From the NCBI RefSeq assembly GCF_021366795.1, contig NZ_JAHCPS010000003.1, positions 237,484 to 301,483 on the forward strand: a stretch of DNA of 64,000 nt, in the 5' to 3' direction. Below the pieces are notes generated by a model. The model had not been told where the DNA came from. It was given only the letters and a program-made list of their open reading frames with translations, and searched no databases. Both the position numbers and the translations under genes were made by a program. The DNA comes from Macrococcoides caseolyticum. GTDB taxonomy: Bacteria > Bacillota > Bacilli > Staphylococcales > Staphylococcaceae. This document shows, in pieces, positions 32,932 through 42,293 of this stretch (position 1 is the first letter of the stretch; every line of letters begins with the position of its first letter).

Positions 32932-33769
32932 AGGATTAGGTAAGGGTTTAGGTAGAGGATTAGATGCGTTATTCCAGGAGAATCAGCAAGATGAATTAGT
33001 AGAAGATATCAATTTATCGGAGTTACGTCCAAATCCATATCAACCACGTCATGAATTTGACGAAAATGCATTAAATGAATTAAGTGAATCAATTAAAATT
33101 CATGGTGTATTGCAACCGATTGTTGTTCGTAAATCAGTAAAAGGTTATGACATTGTCGTAGGAGAAAGACGTTATCGTGCTAGTAAACTAGCAGGGAAAA
33201 TAAAAATCCCAGCTATCGTGAAGTCATTAACAGATACACAAATGATGGAACTTGCAGTCATTGAAAACTTACAACGTGAAGATTTAAATCCTTTAGAAGA
33301 AGCAAAGAGCTATCAATTTTTAATGGATAAATTAAATTTAACACAAGCTGAAACAGCGGATCGTTTAGGGAAATCGAGACCATATATCGCTAATATGCTT
33401 CGTTTAATGAACTTACCACAAGCAGTGAAAGATTTGATTGACCAAAAGAAAATTACAGGTGGTCATGGTCGTACGTTGCTCGGTTTAAAGTCAGAAGATG
33501 AGATGATTAAAGTTGCAAAGAAAGTTATTTCTGAATCGATGAGTGTACGCGAATTAGAGCAGTATATTAAAGAACTTAACAATACAGAAAACAAACCCAA
33601 AAAAGAAAAGCAAAAGCCAGCGTTTCTTGTGAAACATGAAGAAAATTTAAAACGTCATTTAGGGACAAAAGTTGAGATTTCAAAATCACGTAAAAAAGGT
33701 AAAATTGCAATTGAATTTACTTCTGAAGATGAATTCAACCGTCTCATAGCTTTGCTTGAAAACAAATAG
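32924..33769 (+). CDS. parB: Chromosome partitioning protein ParB (Spo0J)
   Basis: ParB binds parS, forms CTP-dependent sliding clamps and loads SMC at the origin. It has 281 residues. The N terminus MARGLGKGLGRGLDALF carries the LGKGLG(R)GLDAL motif that stimulates ParA. The CTP-binding box is GERRYRAS (80-87). The HTH is around LTQAETADRLGKSRPYIANML (shown in part, about 130-150). A C-terminal dimerisation domain follows a Lys-rich linker. It is coupled to parA and followed by an mscS gene, as in staphylococci. Confidence 0.96.
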   Translation: MARGLGKGLGRGLDALFQENQQDELVEDINLSELRPNPYQPRHEFDENALNELSESIKIHGVLQPIVVRKSVKGYDIVVGERRYRASKLAGKIKIPAIVKSLTDTQMMELAVIENLQREDLNPLEEAKSYQFLMDKLNLTQAETADRLGKSRPYIANMLRLMNLPQAVKDLIDQKKITGGHGRTLLGLKSEDEMIKVAKKVISESMSVRELEQYIKELNNTENKPKKEKQKPAFLVKHEENLKRHLGTKVEISKSRKKGKIAIEFTSEDEFNRLIALLENK

Positions 33770-33781
33770 TAGGTGAGTGTA

Positions 33782-34669
33782 TTGAAGGATATTGTTAAAG
33801 AAATAAAGCGAACATTTTTTGATGCTGAGATGTGGATGAATATAGCGACCAATATTCTTTGGTCAATTCTGCTTATCATCATTGCAATTTTAGTGATTAG
33901 AATTGTTCATCAATTTATTGAGCAGTTCTTTAAAGTAAGAAGAAAAACAAACTTATCTCAATCAACTAAGCGAGATACGACTCTGATTAAATTACTTCAA
34001 AATATAGCGTCTTACGTCATCTGGTTTATTGTCATCACGACTATTTTAAGTAATTTTGGCGTTAAAGTTGAAAGTATTATTGCAGGTGCTGGAATTGCAG
34101 GTATTGCCATTGGTTTTGGTGCTCAAACTTTAGTAAAAGATGTAATTACCGGTTTCTTTATCATTTTTGAGAATCAATTTGATGTAGGTGATTATGTTAG
34201 AATTAATACGACAGGTACAACAGTAGCAGAGGGAACAGTTCAATCTATTGGACTTCGCTCTACGCGTATAAAATCGTTTACGGGTGAATTGACGATTTTA
34301 CCAAATGGTACAATGAATGAAATTGTTAATTTTTCAGTCAATAATTCGATAGCCATCTTTGATATTTCAGTATCTAGTGAGGAGAATATTTCGCGTGTTG
34401 AATCAGTACTACAGCCTTATCTATTAACATTACCCGAGAAATATGCTGATTTAGTAAAACCACCAGAGATGCTGGGTGTTGAAATGGTAAGTGCTGGTGA
34501 AACAAAGATAAGAATGTCTGCTGAAACATTACCGAATAACCACGTTAAAGTATCTAGAATATTACGTGGGGATATTAAAGAGTTTTTAGATCAGAATGGT
34601 ATTCATGTTCCTATGCCACGTGTTGTGATGTATAATCAACCAAATAAGGGTGATCATAATGCAAAATGA
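33782..34669 (+). CDS. mscS: Small-conductance mechanosensitive channel (MscS family)
   Basis: MscS channels open under membrane tension and release solutes after hypo-osmotic shock. The protein has about 295 residues from TTG 33782, which has AGGTGA at 33771-33776 as ribosome binding site; a GTG at 33773 lies inside that site and is less likely. There are three membrane segments: about 18-45, 70-95 and a pore-lining helix with AGAGIAGIAIGFGAQTLVKD (about 98-117), whose small Gly/Ala pattern is diagnostic. The cytoplasmic beta domain (DVGDYVRIN) and a C-terminal domain follow. It sits between parB and the DUF951 gene, as in Staphylococcus. Confidence 0.93.
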   Translation: MKDIVKEIKRTFFDAEMWMNIATNILWSILLIIIAILVIRIVHQFIEQFFKVRRKTNLSQSTKRDTTLIKLLQNIASYVIWFIVITTILSNFGVKVESIIAGAGIAGIAIGFGAQTLVKDVITGFFIIFENQFDVGDYVRINTTGTTVAEGTVQSIGLRSTRIKSFTGELTILPNGTMNEIVNFSVNNSIAIFDISVSSEENISRVESVLQPYLLTLPEKYADLVKPPEMLGVEMVSAGETKIRMSAETLPNNHVKVSRILRGDIKEFLDQNGIHVPMPRVVMYNQPNKGDHNAK

Positions 34670-34850
34670 GTATAATCTTAATACAATTGTTGAAATGAAA
34701 AAGCCACACGCTTGTGGAGAAAAACGATTTAAAGTGATTAGAATTGGTGCAGATATTCGTATTAAGTGTGAAGGATGTGGCAGAAGTATTATGATGCCAA
34801 GACAAGAGTTTAATAAAAAAATTAAAAAGATAACGGCACATGCCGAATAA
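34659..34850 (+). CDS. DUF951 (YyzM-like) zinc-ribbon protein
   Basis: This is a small protein of 63 residues, MQNEYNLNTIVEMKKPHACG at its start, with Cys in HACG and a CEGCG knuckle, so it probably binds zinc; the fold is that of the DUF951 family, whose function is unknown. I chose ATG 34659, which has AAGGG eight bases upstream; an in-frame GTG at 34650 lies inside that site. It overlaps the end of mscS by 11 bases and lies 12 bases before ychF, so it is part of the parB-mscS-DUF951-ychF run. Confidence 0.9.
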   Translation: MQNEYNLNTIVEMKKPHACGEKRFKVIRIGADIRIKCEGCGRSIMMPRQEFNKKIKKITAHAE

Positions 34851-34862
34851 GGAGAATCTATT

Positions 34863-35963
34863 ATGGCTTTAACAGCAGGAATCGTAGGATTACCAAACGT
34901 AGGAAAATCAACATTATTTAATGCTATTACAAAAGCTGGAGCACTTGCTGCAAATTATCCCTTTGCGACAATTGATCCAAACGTTGGTATTGTAGAAGTA
35001 CCAGACGTACGTTTAGATAAACTAACTGAACTTGTGACACCTAAGAAAACGGTACCTACTGCTTTTGAATTTACAGATATTGCAGGTATTGTTAAAGGTG
35101 CATCGAAAGGTGAAGGTTTAGGTAATAAATTCTTATCACATATCCGTGACGTGGATGCTATATGTCAGGTTGTACGTGCATTTGAAGATGAGAATATTAC
35201 ACACGTTTCTGGAACAGTTAATCCAGTCGATGATATTGAAGTTATCAATATGGAATTAATTTTAGCGGACTTAGAATCTGTTGAGAAACGTTACGCACGT
35301 GTTCAAAAGATGGCGAAGCAAAAAGATAAAGATGCGATGGCGGAAGAAGCTGTGCTCGCACTTGTTAAAGAAGCTTTAGAGAATGAGCGTCCGGCAAGAA
35401 GTATTGAATTCACACCTGAACAAGAAAAGTTAGTAAAAGGTATGCATTTATTAACAGCTAAACCAATGCTTTATGTGGCGAATGTATCAGAAGATGATTT
35501 AGTCGCGGGTGAGGAAAATGAACACGTTAAAGCGATTAAAGCATATGCAGATAATGAAGGTTCTCAAGTGATTATTATCAGTGCACGCATTGAAGAAGAA
35601 TTAGCATCATTGGATGAAGATGATAAGAAAGAATACTTAGCAGATTTAGGTATAGAAGAGTCAGGCTTAGATAAGTTAATTAAGGCCTCATATCATTTAC
35701 TTGGTCTTGCAACTTACTTTACTGCTGGTGTACAGGAAGTCCGTGCATGGACATTTAAGCGTGGGATGACTGCACCTCAATGTGCCGGAATTATCCATAC
35801 TGACTTTGAACGTGGATTTATTCGTGCTGAAACAGTAAGTTACGATGATTTAATTGAACATAATGGCATGAGTGCAGCAAAAGAAGCGGGTCGCGTACGC
35901 CTGGAAGGTAAGGATTATATTATGCAGGACGGCGATGTTGTACATTTTAGATTTAACGTATAA
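34863..35963 (+). CDS. ychF: Redox-regulated ATPase YchF (Obg-family)
   Basis: YchF (OLA1) is an Obg-like P-loop protein that prefers ATP and associates with ribosomes; it acts as a negative regulator of stress responses in several bacteria. It has 366 residues, normal length. The G domain starts GIVGLPNVGKSTLFNAITKA (6-25), with DIAGIVKGASKGEGLGNKFL (shown in part). An alpha-helical coiled-coil insertion covers about 125-200. The C-terminal TGS domain contains AWTFKRGMTAPQCAGIIHTD. GGAG lies upstream of the ATG. It is the last gene of the run that begins at parA. Confidence 0.96.
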   Translation: MALTAGIVGLPNVGKSTLFNAITKAGALAANYPFATIDPNVGIVEVPDVRLDKLTELVTPKKTVPTAFEFTDIAGIVKGASKGEGLGNKFLSHIRDVDAICQVVRAFEDENITHVSGTVNPVDDIEVINMELILADLESVEKRYARVQKMAKQKDKDAMAEEAVLALVKEALENERPARSIEFTPEQEKLVKGMHLLTAKPMLYVANVSEDDLVAGEENEHVKAIKAYADNEGSQVIIISARIEEELASLDEDDKKEYLADLGIEESGLDKLIKASYHLLGLATYFTAGVQEVRAWTFKRGMTAPQCAGIIHTDFERGFIRAETVSYDDLIEHNGMSAAKEAGRVRLEGKDYIMQDGDVVHFRFNV

Positions 35964-35981
35964 TTACTGTAGGAGGATATG

Positions 35982-36305
35982 ATGCAACCATTAAAGCGAA
36001 TCATTTATTGTATAAAAGTTATCATTAAATCAGAAGATGAAGTTCATCCGATGTACCATGTAACTTATCACTATTTAGTACAAGCAGTATCGTTATCAGA
36101 GCCGATTAAACTGGATGATTCCATTTATAATAAAGTATCATTTCCAAGTACAGCAATTCGTTATCTGGATATCATCGAGACAGAGGAAATTGAACCTAGC
36201 GATAGCGATTATGAAATGTATCTTCACCTCTATCAATCTGAGGTTATTCAATTATTTCATTCAAAAGCGTATGTTACGTATCAATTAAATGAAGTCCATC
36301 AATAA
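35982..36305 (+). CDS. Hypothetical protein downstream of ychF
   Basis: This is a protein of 107 residues that I do not recognise. AGGAGG at 35971-35976 fits the ATG at 35982 better than the adjacent ATG at 35979. The sequence has a basic start (MQPLKRIIYCIKVIIKS), then MYHVTYHYLVQAVSLSEPIKL and an acidic middle (DIIETEEIEPSDSDYEMY). There is no membrane helix and no known motif. An internal ATG before YHVTYHYLV could give a shorter form of about 86 residues. It follows ychF by 18 bases and is probably co-transcribed. Confidence 0.65.
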   Translation: MQPLKRIIYCIKVIIKSEDEVHPMYHVTYHYLVQAVSLSEPIKLDDSIYNKVSFPSTAIRYLDIIETEEIEPSDSDYEMYLHLYQSEVIQLFHSKAYVTYQLNEVHQ

Positions 36306-36320
36306 TAATTAAACTTATGA

Positions 36321-36349
36321 TTGATGAAAAAAGTAAACTGTGCTATAAT
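36321..36349 (+). promoter_or_regulatory. Promoter of rpsF-ssb-rpsR
   Basis: TTGATG (36321-36326) and TATAAT (36344-36349) are separated by 17 bp. The -10 is perfect. Confidence 0.8.
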
Positions 36350-36352
36350 TCT

Positions 36353-36412
36353 CTATTGTGAGTAATGAAAATTATTCCTTGCTTTATTTTGTAATAAAGC
36401 CGCATAGACCAT
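36353..36412 (+). promoter_or_regulatory. Possible S6:S18 autoregulatory leader of rpsF
   Basis: The leader holds a hairpin (GCTTTATT with AATAAAGC) immediately followed by CCG, and the outer parts CTATTGTG and CGCATAG can pair. A hairpin with an unpaired CCG is the known binding motif of the S6:S18 complex in rpsF leaders. The 5' edge of the outer stem lies close to the predicted start site, so the fold needs checking. Confidence 0.4.
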
Positions 36413-36427
36413 AAGGAGGTGTAAAAG

Positions 36428-36718
36428 ATGAGAAAATACGAAATTATGTATGTCGTACGTCCGAACATTGAAGAAGATGCTAAGAAAGCTTTAATCGAGC
36501 GTTTCGAAGAGATTCTTACTTCTAACGGAGCTGAAATCATCGAATCTAAAGATTGGGGTAAACGTCGTTTAGCTTACGAAATCAACGATTTTAAAGAAGG
36601 TTTCTACCAAATCGTTAAAGTTAATTCAACAGACGTTGCTACAAACGAATTCGATCGTTTAGCAAAAATTAACGATGACATTATCCGTCATATCGTTATC
36701 CGCGAAGATGAAAAATAA
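36428..36718 (+). CDS. rpsF: 30S ribosomal protein S6
   Basis: S6 binds S18 and 16S rRNA in the small-subunit platform. It has 96 residues, typical for Firmicutes. It opens [20 protein letters not shown] and contains [20 protein letters not shown] in the middle, both family signatures. AAGGAGG lies upstream of the ATG. It is the first gene of the conserved rpsF-ssb-rpsR operon, whose leader may be autoregulated by S6:S18. Confidence 0.97.
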   Translation: MRKYEIMYVVRPNIEEDAKKALIERFEEILTSNGAEIIESKDWGKRRLAYEINDFKEGFYQIVKVNSTDVATNEFDRLAKINDDIIRHIVIREDEK

Positions 36719-36743
36719 TTCTAAATATGTGGGGGCGATTTAA

Positions 36744-37262
36744 TTGCTTAACCGAGTTGTATTAGTAGGTCGTTTAACTAAAGATCCAGAATACAGAGTC
36801 ACACCATCAGGCGTGTCAGTTGCTACATTTACATTAGCAGTTAATCGCACTTTTACAAATGCTCAAGGTGAAAGACAAGCTGATTTTATCAACTGCGTCG
36901 TTTTCCGTAAGCAAGCTGAAAATGTGAATAACTTCTTAAGCAAAGGTAGTCTAGCTGGGGTAGATGGCAGATTGCAATCACGTAGTTATGATAATCAGGA
37001 AGGCCGAAGAGTATATGTTACGGAAGTCATTTGTGATTCAGTTCAGTTCTTAGAGCCGAAGAACGCAAATCAAAACCGTTCACATAATGATCCTAGTCAA
37101 GACTATTCTAGTTATGATCAAGGTAATTATGGACAGCCAGCTCAAGGTCAAAATTATCAACCAAACAATCAACAACAAGCGAATACATCAGCACCATCAA
37201 CGAATCCTTTTGCAAATGCAACTGGGCCGATTGATATTAGTGATGATGATTTACCGTTCTAA
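36744..37262 (+). CDS. ssb: Single-stranded DNA-binding protein
   Basis: SSB coats single-stranded DNA and recruits replication and repair proteins. It has 172 residues. It starts with TTG (36744-36746) giving [18 protein letters not shown], identical in form to staphylococcal SSB; GGGGG lies upstream. The OB fold covers about 1-105, followed by a Gln/Asn-rich flexible linker and the acidic partner-binding tip DISDDDLPF. It lies between rpsF and rpsR in their operon, so it is the housekeeping SSB and not a phage copy. Confidence 0.97.
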   Translation: MLNRVVLVGRLTKDPEYRVTPSGVSVATFTLAVNRTFTNAQGERQADFINCVVFRKQAENVNNFLSKGSLAGVDGRLQSRSYDNQEGRRVYVTEVICDSVQFLEPKNANQNRSHNDPSQDYSSYDQGNYGQPAQGQNYQPNNQQQANTSAPSTNPFANATGPIDISDDDLPF

Positions 37263-37295
37263 TAAAGTAAATTTTAAGTAAGGGAGGCAACAATC

Positions 37296-37538
37296 ATGGC
37301 AGGTGGACCAAGAAGAGGCGGTCGTCGTCGTAAAAAAGTTTGTTATTTCACAGCAAACGGTATTACACACATCGACTACAAAGAAGTAGAAATGCTTAAA
37401 AAATTCATCTCAGAGCGTGGTAAAATTTTACCACGTCGTGTAACAGGTACTTCAGCTAAATACCAACGTATGTTAACTGTAGCTATCAAACGTGCACGTC
37501 ATATGGCATTATTACCATACGTTAAAGATGAAGCTTAA
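37296..37538 (+). CDS. rpsR: 30S ribosomal protein S18
   Basis: S18 pairs with S6 on the 30S platform. It has 80 residues. The N terminus is Gly/Arg-rich ([16 protein letters not shown]), followed by [22 protein letters not shown] and [20 protein letters not shown] (both shown in part here at 20 or fewer residues is exceeded only by the first, at about 28-49). The single Cys form lacks extra zinc ligands. AGGGAGG lies upstream. It is the last gene of the operon and is followed by a strong terminator. Confidence 0.97.
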   Translation: MAGGPRRGGRRRKKVCYFTANGITHIDYKEVEMLKKFISERGKILPRRVTGTSAKYQRMLTVAIKRARHMALLPYVKDEA

Positions 37539-37551
37539 TAATAAATGAAGT

Positions 37552-37586
37552 AAAGACCTTTTAACCATAACGGTTAGAAGGTCTTT
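37552..37586 (+). terminator. Terminator after rpsR
   Basis: AAAGACCTT-TTAACC pairs with GGTTAG-AAGGTCTTT, and a T-run follows. It lies 14 bases past the rpsR stop. Confidence 0.85.
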
Positions 37587-37623
37587 TTTATCTATTTTTA
37601 TTTATGTGATACAAAAAACGATG

Positions 37624-37658
37624 AAATTAGCTATACACCTAAGAGTCGTAGCTAATTT
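37624..37658 (+). terminator. Second terminator-like hairpin in the rpsR to yfbU gap
   Basis: AAATTAGCTA (37624-37633) pairs with TAGCTAATTT (37649-37658) and TTTTT overlaps the 3' arm. It may back up the rpsR terminator. The rest of 37587-37858 is AT-rich and I see no gene in it. Confidence 0.5.
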
Positions 37659-37858
37659 TTTTAATTAGTACTTAAATTGTAAAAGAAGATTTCATTAACT
37701 TTATTAAACGTTTACAAATATAGATAAAAGTTAACATAAACATAGTGTGAATTTACATTTAAAGTATTGAAATTACTATTGAAAGTAAATATAATAAATT
37801 TTGTAATTGTTAATATCTTTTGATAATTACAAAAACTCAGTAAGGGAGGTCGGCCAGT

Positions 37859-38407
37859 ATGAACAATTGGCTAGATATGAATCATTCATTTGAACTGAAT
37901 CCATTTAACCGATTGATTTTGTATAAAATCTATCAAATCTTAGAAAAGCTTGATCCTATTAATGCTGAAATGCATCGACTACATCAGAAGATCGTTAGAG
38001 ATGGTCTAGATACTCAAAATCATATTCTATTGGAAGAAATGACTTTAGAGTATGATAAAATACCTTCTGATGTTACTGATTTTGTAGAAGCGGTGATTGG
38101 CATGTATGCACATATGTCAAAATCATATGCTGCATTATCCAAAGAGGAAATTATAGTATTAAAGGAGCATCCATACTACTCGTTTCTTGGATTTAATTTA
38201 AATGAGGAAACGCATTATGAAATGTATGCATTTTTTTATTTAATTGAAATGCGTCATTATGAAGGACAACTTGATTTGTCACTATTTAGCAATATTGCGA
38301 CTAAACCATGTAGTCTAAAAGTGTATCAGCGTATGTTGGAAGTCTATGAATTCAATAAAATTGATACGTACTTATCATTTGAGGTGCTTTGCCAAATATT
38401 AAAATAG
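37859..38407 (+). CDS. YfbU-family protein
   Basis: This is a protein of 182 residues that resembles E. coli YfbU by recalled motif order: NPFNRLILYKIYQILEKLDP near the start, an AEMHRLHQKIVRDG block, YSFLGFNLNEETHYEMYAFF in the middle and VYQRMLEVY near the end. The family is of unknown biochemical role and was linked to cell death regulation in E. coli. GGGAGG lies upstream of the ATG. It is a single gene with a strong shared terminator. It is likely cytosolic, as no membrane helix is seen. Confidence 0.75.
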   Translation: MNNWLDMNHSFELNPFNRLILYKIYQILEKLDPINAEMHRLHQKIVRDGLDTQNHILLEEMTLEYDKIPSDVTDFVEAVIGMYAHMSKSYAALSKEEIIVLKEHPYYSFLGFNLNEETHYEMYAFFYLIEMRHYEGQLDLSLFSNIATKPCSLKVYQRMLEVYEFNKIDTYLSFEVLCQILK

Positions 38408-38437
38408 ATATACATAAAATAAATCGTAAAAAAAGAT

Positions 38438-38467
38438 GCCCGGACACAGGATGATTGGTGTCCGGGC
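38438..38467. terminator. Bidirectional terminator between the YfbU-family gene and the acetyltransferase
   Basis: A 10-bp GC-rich perfect stem (38438-38447 with 38458-38467) with A-rich and T-containing flanks serves two convergent genes. Confidence 0.85.
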
Positions 38468-38488
38468 TTTGTAAATCATTTGTTTTTC

Positions 38489-39097
38489 TTACATCATTGC
38501 GATTAATTGTTCAATTTGTTCTGGATTAATTTGATTACATTGAATATATTTAACGCGATAAATGTGCTCGATTGCAGGTTTAACCCTCTGTTTATCACTT
38601 GTCTTTAAGTATAAGTTCATTGGTACAGGATCATCATTGTGAAGACCAGGTTGATGATAATGATAGTCCGTCTTAGAAAATCCAAATTTCTTGTAAAAAG
38701 CATCTAAAGGACTAATACCTTCGCTATTTTTTTCGCATTCTAAAATAATATGCGCTAGGGATGTACCATTGTTTTCACATAATTTGACCATGACCTCTTC
38801 AGCTTCCGTCATCAACATTCTGGCAATTTGTTTACCACGTGCTTTTGGGCTAACGACAAGATAGACAATGTATCCAATACGATATGTAATTTCGAGATGA
38901 AATGCGATAAAGCCTTGTAATGTATCATCTTCATATGCTGCGATGAAATGATATCTTTGTTCATCTTTCTTTTTGATGTTAAATGACTGGTCAAACACTT
39001 CTACTGGTTCACGGATTTCATAATCAAATTCATTATTGTATAGATTCATACATTCATGGAAATTGTGATCAGTTTCTGTTAGATGTAAAAATTTCAT
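38489..39097 (-). CDS. GNAT-family N-acetyltransferase
   Basis: This is a protein of 202 residues with a GNAT fold. The acetyl-CoA-binding motif A is VYLVVSPKARGKQIARMLM (about residues 78-96), where the RGKQIA loop grips the pyrophosphate. IAAYEDDTLQGFIAFHLEI precedes it and a final FYKKFGFSKTDYHYHQPG block (motif B) follows at about 134-151. The substrate cannot be told from sequence; a C-terminal extension of about 40 residues (KQRVKPAIEHIYRVKYI) is unusual for small GNATs. It is monocistronic between two terminators. Confidence 0.85.
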   Translation of the reverse strand: MKFLHLTETDHNFHECMNLYNNEFDYEIREPVEVFDQSFNIKKKDEQRYHFIAAYEDDTLQGFIAFHLEITYRIGYIVYLVVSPKARGKQIARMLMTEAEEVMVKLCENNGTSLAHIILECEKNSEGISPLDAFYKKFGFSKTDYHYHQPGLHNDDPVPMNLYLKTSDKQRVKPAIEHIYRVKYIQCNQINPEQIEQLIAMM

Positions 39098-39153
39098 GAT
39101 AGGACTCCATTTACATTATTTGATAATTCTATTGTACCATTACATTAAACATA

Positions 39154-39191
39154 AAAAAAGAAAAGCCCTTTGAAAGGGCTTTTCTTTTTTT
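39154..39191. terminator. Terminator between the DUF2382 gene and the acetyltransferase
   Basis: A long stem (AAAAAAGAAAAGCCCTT with AAGGGCTTTTCTTTTTT) has a three-base loop and T-runs on both strands. On the minus strand it follows the DUF2382 gene. Confidence 0.85.
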
Positions 39192-39201
39192 ATGTGATTG
39201 A

Positions 39202-40152
39202 TTAACGACGATCTGTTAAGTCGTTATCTAAACCGTCACGACGGTGAGCATTTGTATCATCAATTTCAACTTCTTCACGACGAACTTCTTCTGAAACATG
39301 TTCAGTATCAGTTACGCGATTTTTCTTGATTAATAATTCTTCTGATACGACGTTTTCTTTATCGATAGAAACGCGTTCTTCAGTTAATGGTACGCGAATT
39401 GTTTCTTCATCTAAGTTGTTATCGAAGTGACCATCTGCTGCAGTTTCATTAACTTTACGACGTTCAATTGTAACTTCGTCATGTGATACTGGCACATCAA
39501 ACTCTTGACGTTCAGATACTACATTTTTATCGATTGTAACTTCACCAGATTGAACAACATCTTTGTTAACACGTAAACGTTCTTCGTGTAATTGAATTTT
39601 TTCGTCATCTGAAATATCGTTACGTTCTCTTAAATCATTATCTAAATAGTTTAAACGTTCCTCTTTAGGTAATTTGTTGTACTCCTCATAGCTTAATCCT
39701 GAATTATTATAGTTATTGTTACTCATATCTACTACATCCTCTCTGTTATTTAAGTTATTTGTACGGTGTGTTGCTGCATAATCTGCGTCTGTATCAGGGT
39801 TACCTACAACACCTGATGTATTGTTATAATAAGCATCGTTATCTACATATAATAAAATCTTTCCGCTGTTTACAGCGTTATCATATTCAACACGCTCAGA
39901 TTCAGATAAATCTAATTTGTCAAATACGCGATGCTGTGGATCTTCTCCAGTAAAGAAAGCTGCTACTTTATCACCAAATGAACCTTCAGCATCTTTAAAT
40001 TGTACATCTGTGTAATCTAATGCAGAGCCATCTAATTTGTGTTTAGAAATGACATGTAAGTCATGCTCAGCAATACCTTCTGATTTAAGTTGGTCGATTC
40101 TACGTAATAAACTTTCTTCATTTAAAAATGTTTCTAAGTTTCTCATCTTCAT
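39202..40152 (-). CDS. General-stress protein with GsiB/YflT-like and DUF2382 (YsnF/AvaK) domains
   Basis: This is a 316-residue, highly acidic and hydrophilic protein. The N-terminal part, about residues 1-100, resembles the YflT/GS17M heat-induced domain (LETFLNEESLLRRIDQLKSEG, DLHVISKHK). After an Asn-rich linker, about residues 190-316 form the DUF2382 domain with repeated VxVxxE pairs (VQLHEERLRVNKDVV type, TIERRKVNE, IRVPLTEERVSIDKE). Two ATGs six bases apart could both be used with the GGAGGT. A clear sigma-B-type promoter lies upstream, consistent with a stress role. The function is not known. Confidence 0.85.
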   Translation of the reverse strand: MKMRNLETFLNEESLLRRIDQLKSEGIAEHDLHVISKHKLDGSALDYTDVQFKDAEGSFGDKVAAFFTGEDPQHRVFDKLDLSESERVEYDNAVNSGKILLYVDNDAYYNNTSGVVGNPDTDADYAATHRTNNLNNREDVVDMSNNNYNNSGLSYEEYNKLPKEERLNYLDNDLRERNDISDDEKIQLHEERLRVNKDVVQSGEVTIDKNVVSERQEFDVPVSHDEVTIERRKVNETAADGHFDNNLDEETIRVPLTEERVSIDKENVVSEELLIKKNRVTDTEHVSEEVRREEVEIDDTNAHRRDGLDNDLTDRR

Positions 40153-40218
40153 CGTACCTCCAAGTTGTTTGTTTTGTACGTTTCATGATGACTGTTGTTT
40201 TGTTGTTATGCTAAATAG

Positions 40219-40243
40219 ATACCCGTGGTGACAAAGTGTAAAC
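40219..40243 (-). promoter_or_regulatory. Sigma-B-type promoter of the DUF2382 stress gene
   Basis: On the minus strand GTTTAC (40238-40243) and GGGTAT (40219-40224) are separated by 13 bp. This is very close to the sigma-B consensus GTTTAA-N13-GGGTAT. The start site would be about 60 bases upstream of the ATG. Confidence 0.8.
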
Positions 40244-40498
40244 ACAAAAAGCTGAAATAATTATTCTAACTTGATAAACGAATAATGGCATATATATAGA
40301 AGAAAAGCATATTTTTTTGATAAAATAATTAAAAATAATTAATTTTTAATACGATAAATTTATAAGATGGTGCGTAAAAATAATATATATTTAGTCCAAA
40401 ACATAAAATGTTAGCCTTGATTTTCATCGACAACAAAATACAGATAATTTAGAATAAAAAGTCATTTATTAAGTTGTATGGCTTTTATATAAATAGTA

Positions 40499-40527
40499 TT
40501 GCTAATTATCTGTAACTTTGATATTAT
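40499..40527 (+). promoter_or_regulatory. Promoter of the guaB riboswitch transcript
   Basis: TTGCTA (40499-40504) and TATTAT (40522-40527) are separated by 17 bp, which places the start about 18 bases before the aptamer. A TTGATA at 40518 is an alternative -35. Between 40244 and 40498 I see only AT-rich DNA. Confidence 0.55.
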
Positions 40528-40551
40528 CTAAAAATATTATTAATAAGATTA

Positions 40552-40620
40552 ACTCATATAAATTAAAGGATATGGCTTTAGAGTTTCTACCACATTACCG
40601 TAAATGATGTGACTATGAGT
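40552..40620 (+). ncRNA. Guanine riboswitch (purine aptamer) of guaB
   Basis: ACTCATA and TATGAGT form P1. Between them the conserved loop sequences TATGGCTTTAGAGTTTCTACC and GTGACTATGAGT are present, within 40570-40620. The ligand-discriminating base is C (GAC-TATGAGT), which indicates guanine or hypoxanthine and not adenine. Ligand binding should favour the terminator listed next and shut off guaB-guaA when guanine is plentiful. Confidence 0.95.
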
Positions 40621-40654
40621 ATTGAATATGGCTATTTTTGTAGTTTTATTTTTT

Positions 40655-40683
40655 GCTCATCTCATGTAGATGGGCTTTTTTTG
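40655..40683 (+). terminator. Expression-platform terminator of the guanine riboswitch
   Basis: GCTCATCT (40655-40662) pairs with AGATGGGC (40668-40675), followed by a run of T. It lies 35 bases after the aptamer and 110 bases before guaB. Confidence 0.88.
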
Positions 40684-40768
40684 TATATTGTGCTATTTTT
40701 TCTTGAGTTTTTTTATTAATGAATTTAAAGATAAACAAAACGCAGGAAATATGAAATAATAGAACTAA

Positions 40769-42265
<1,497 letters not shown>

Positions 42266-42293
42266 TAATCACACTTAAAGGAGAACTTCATAT

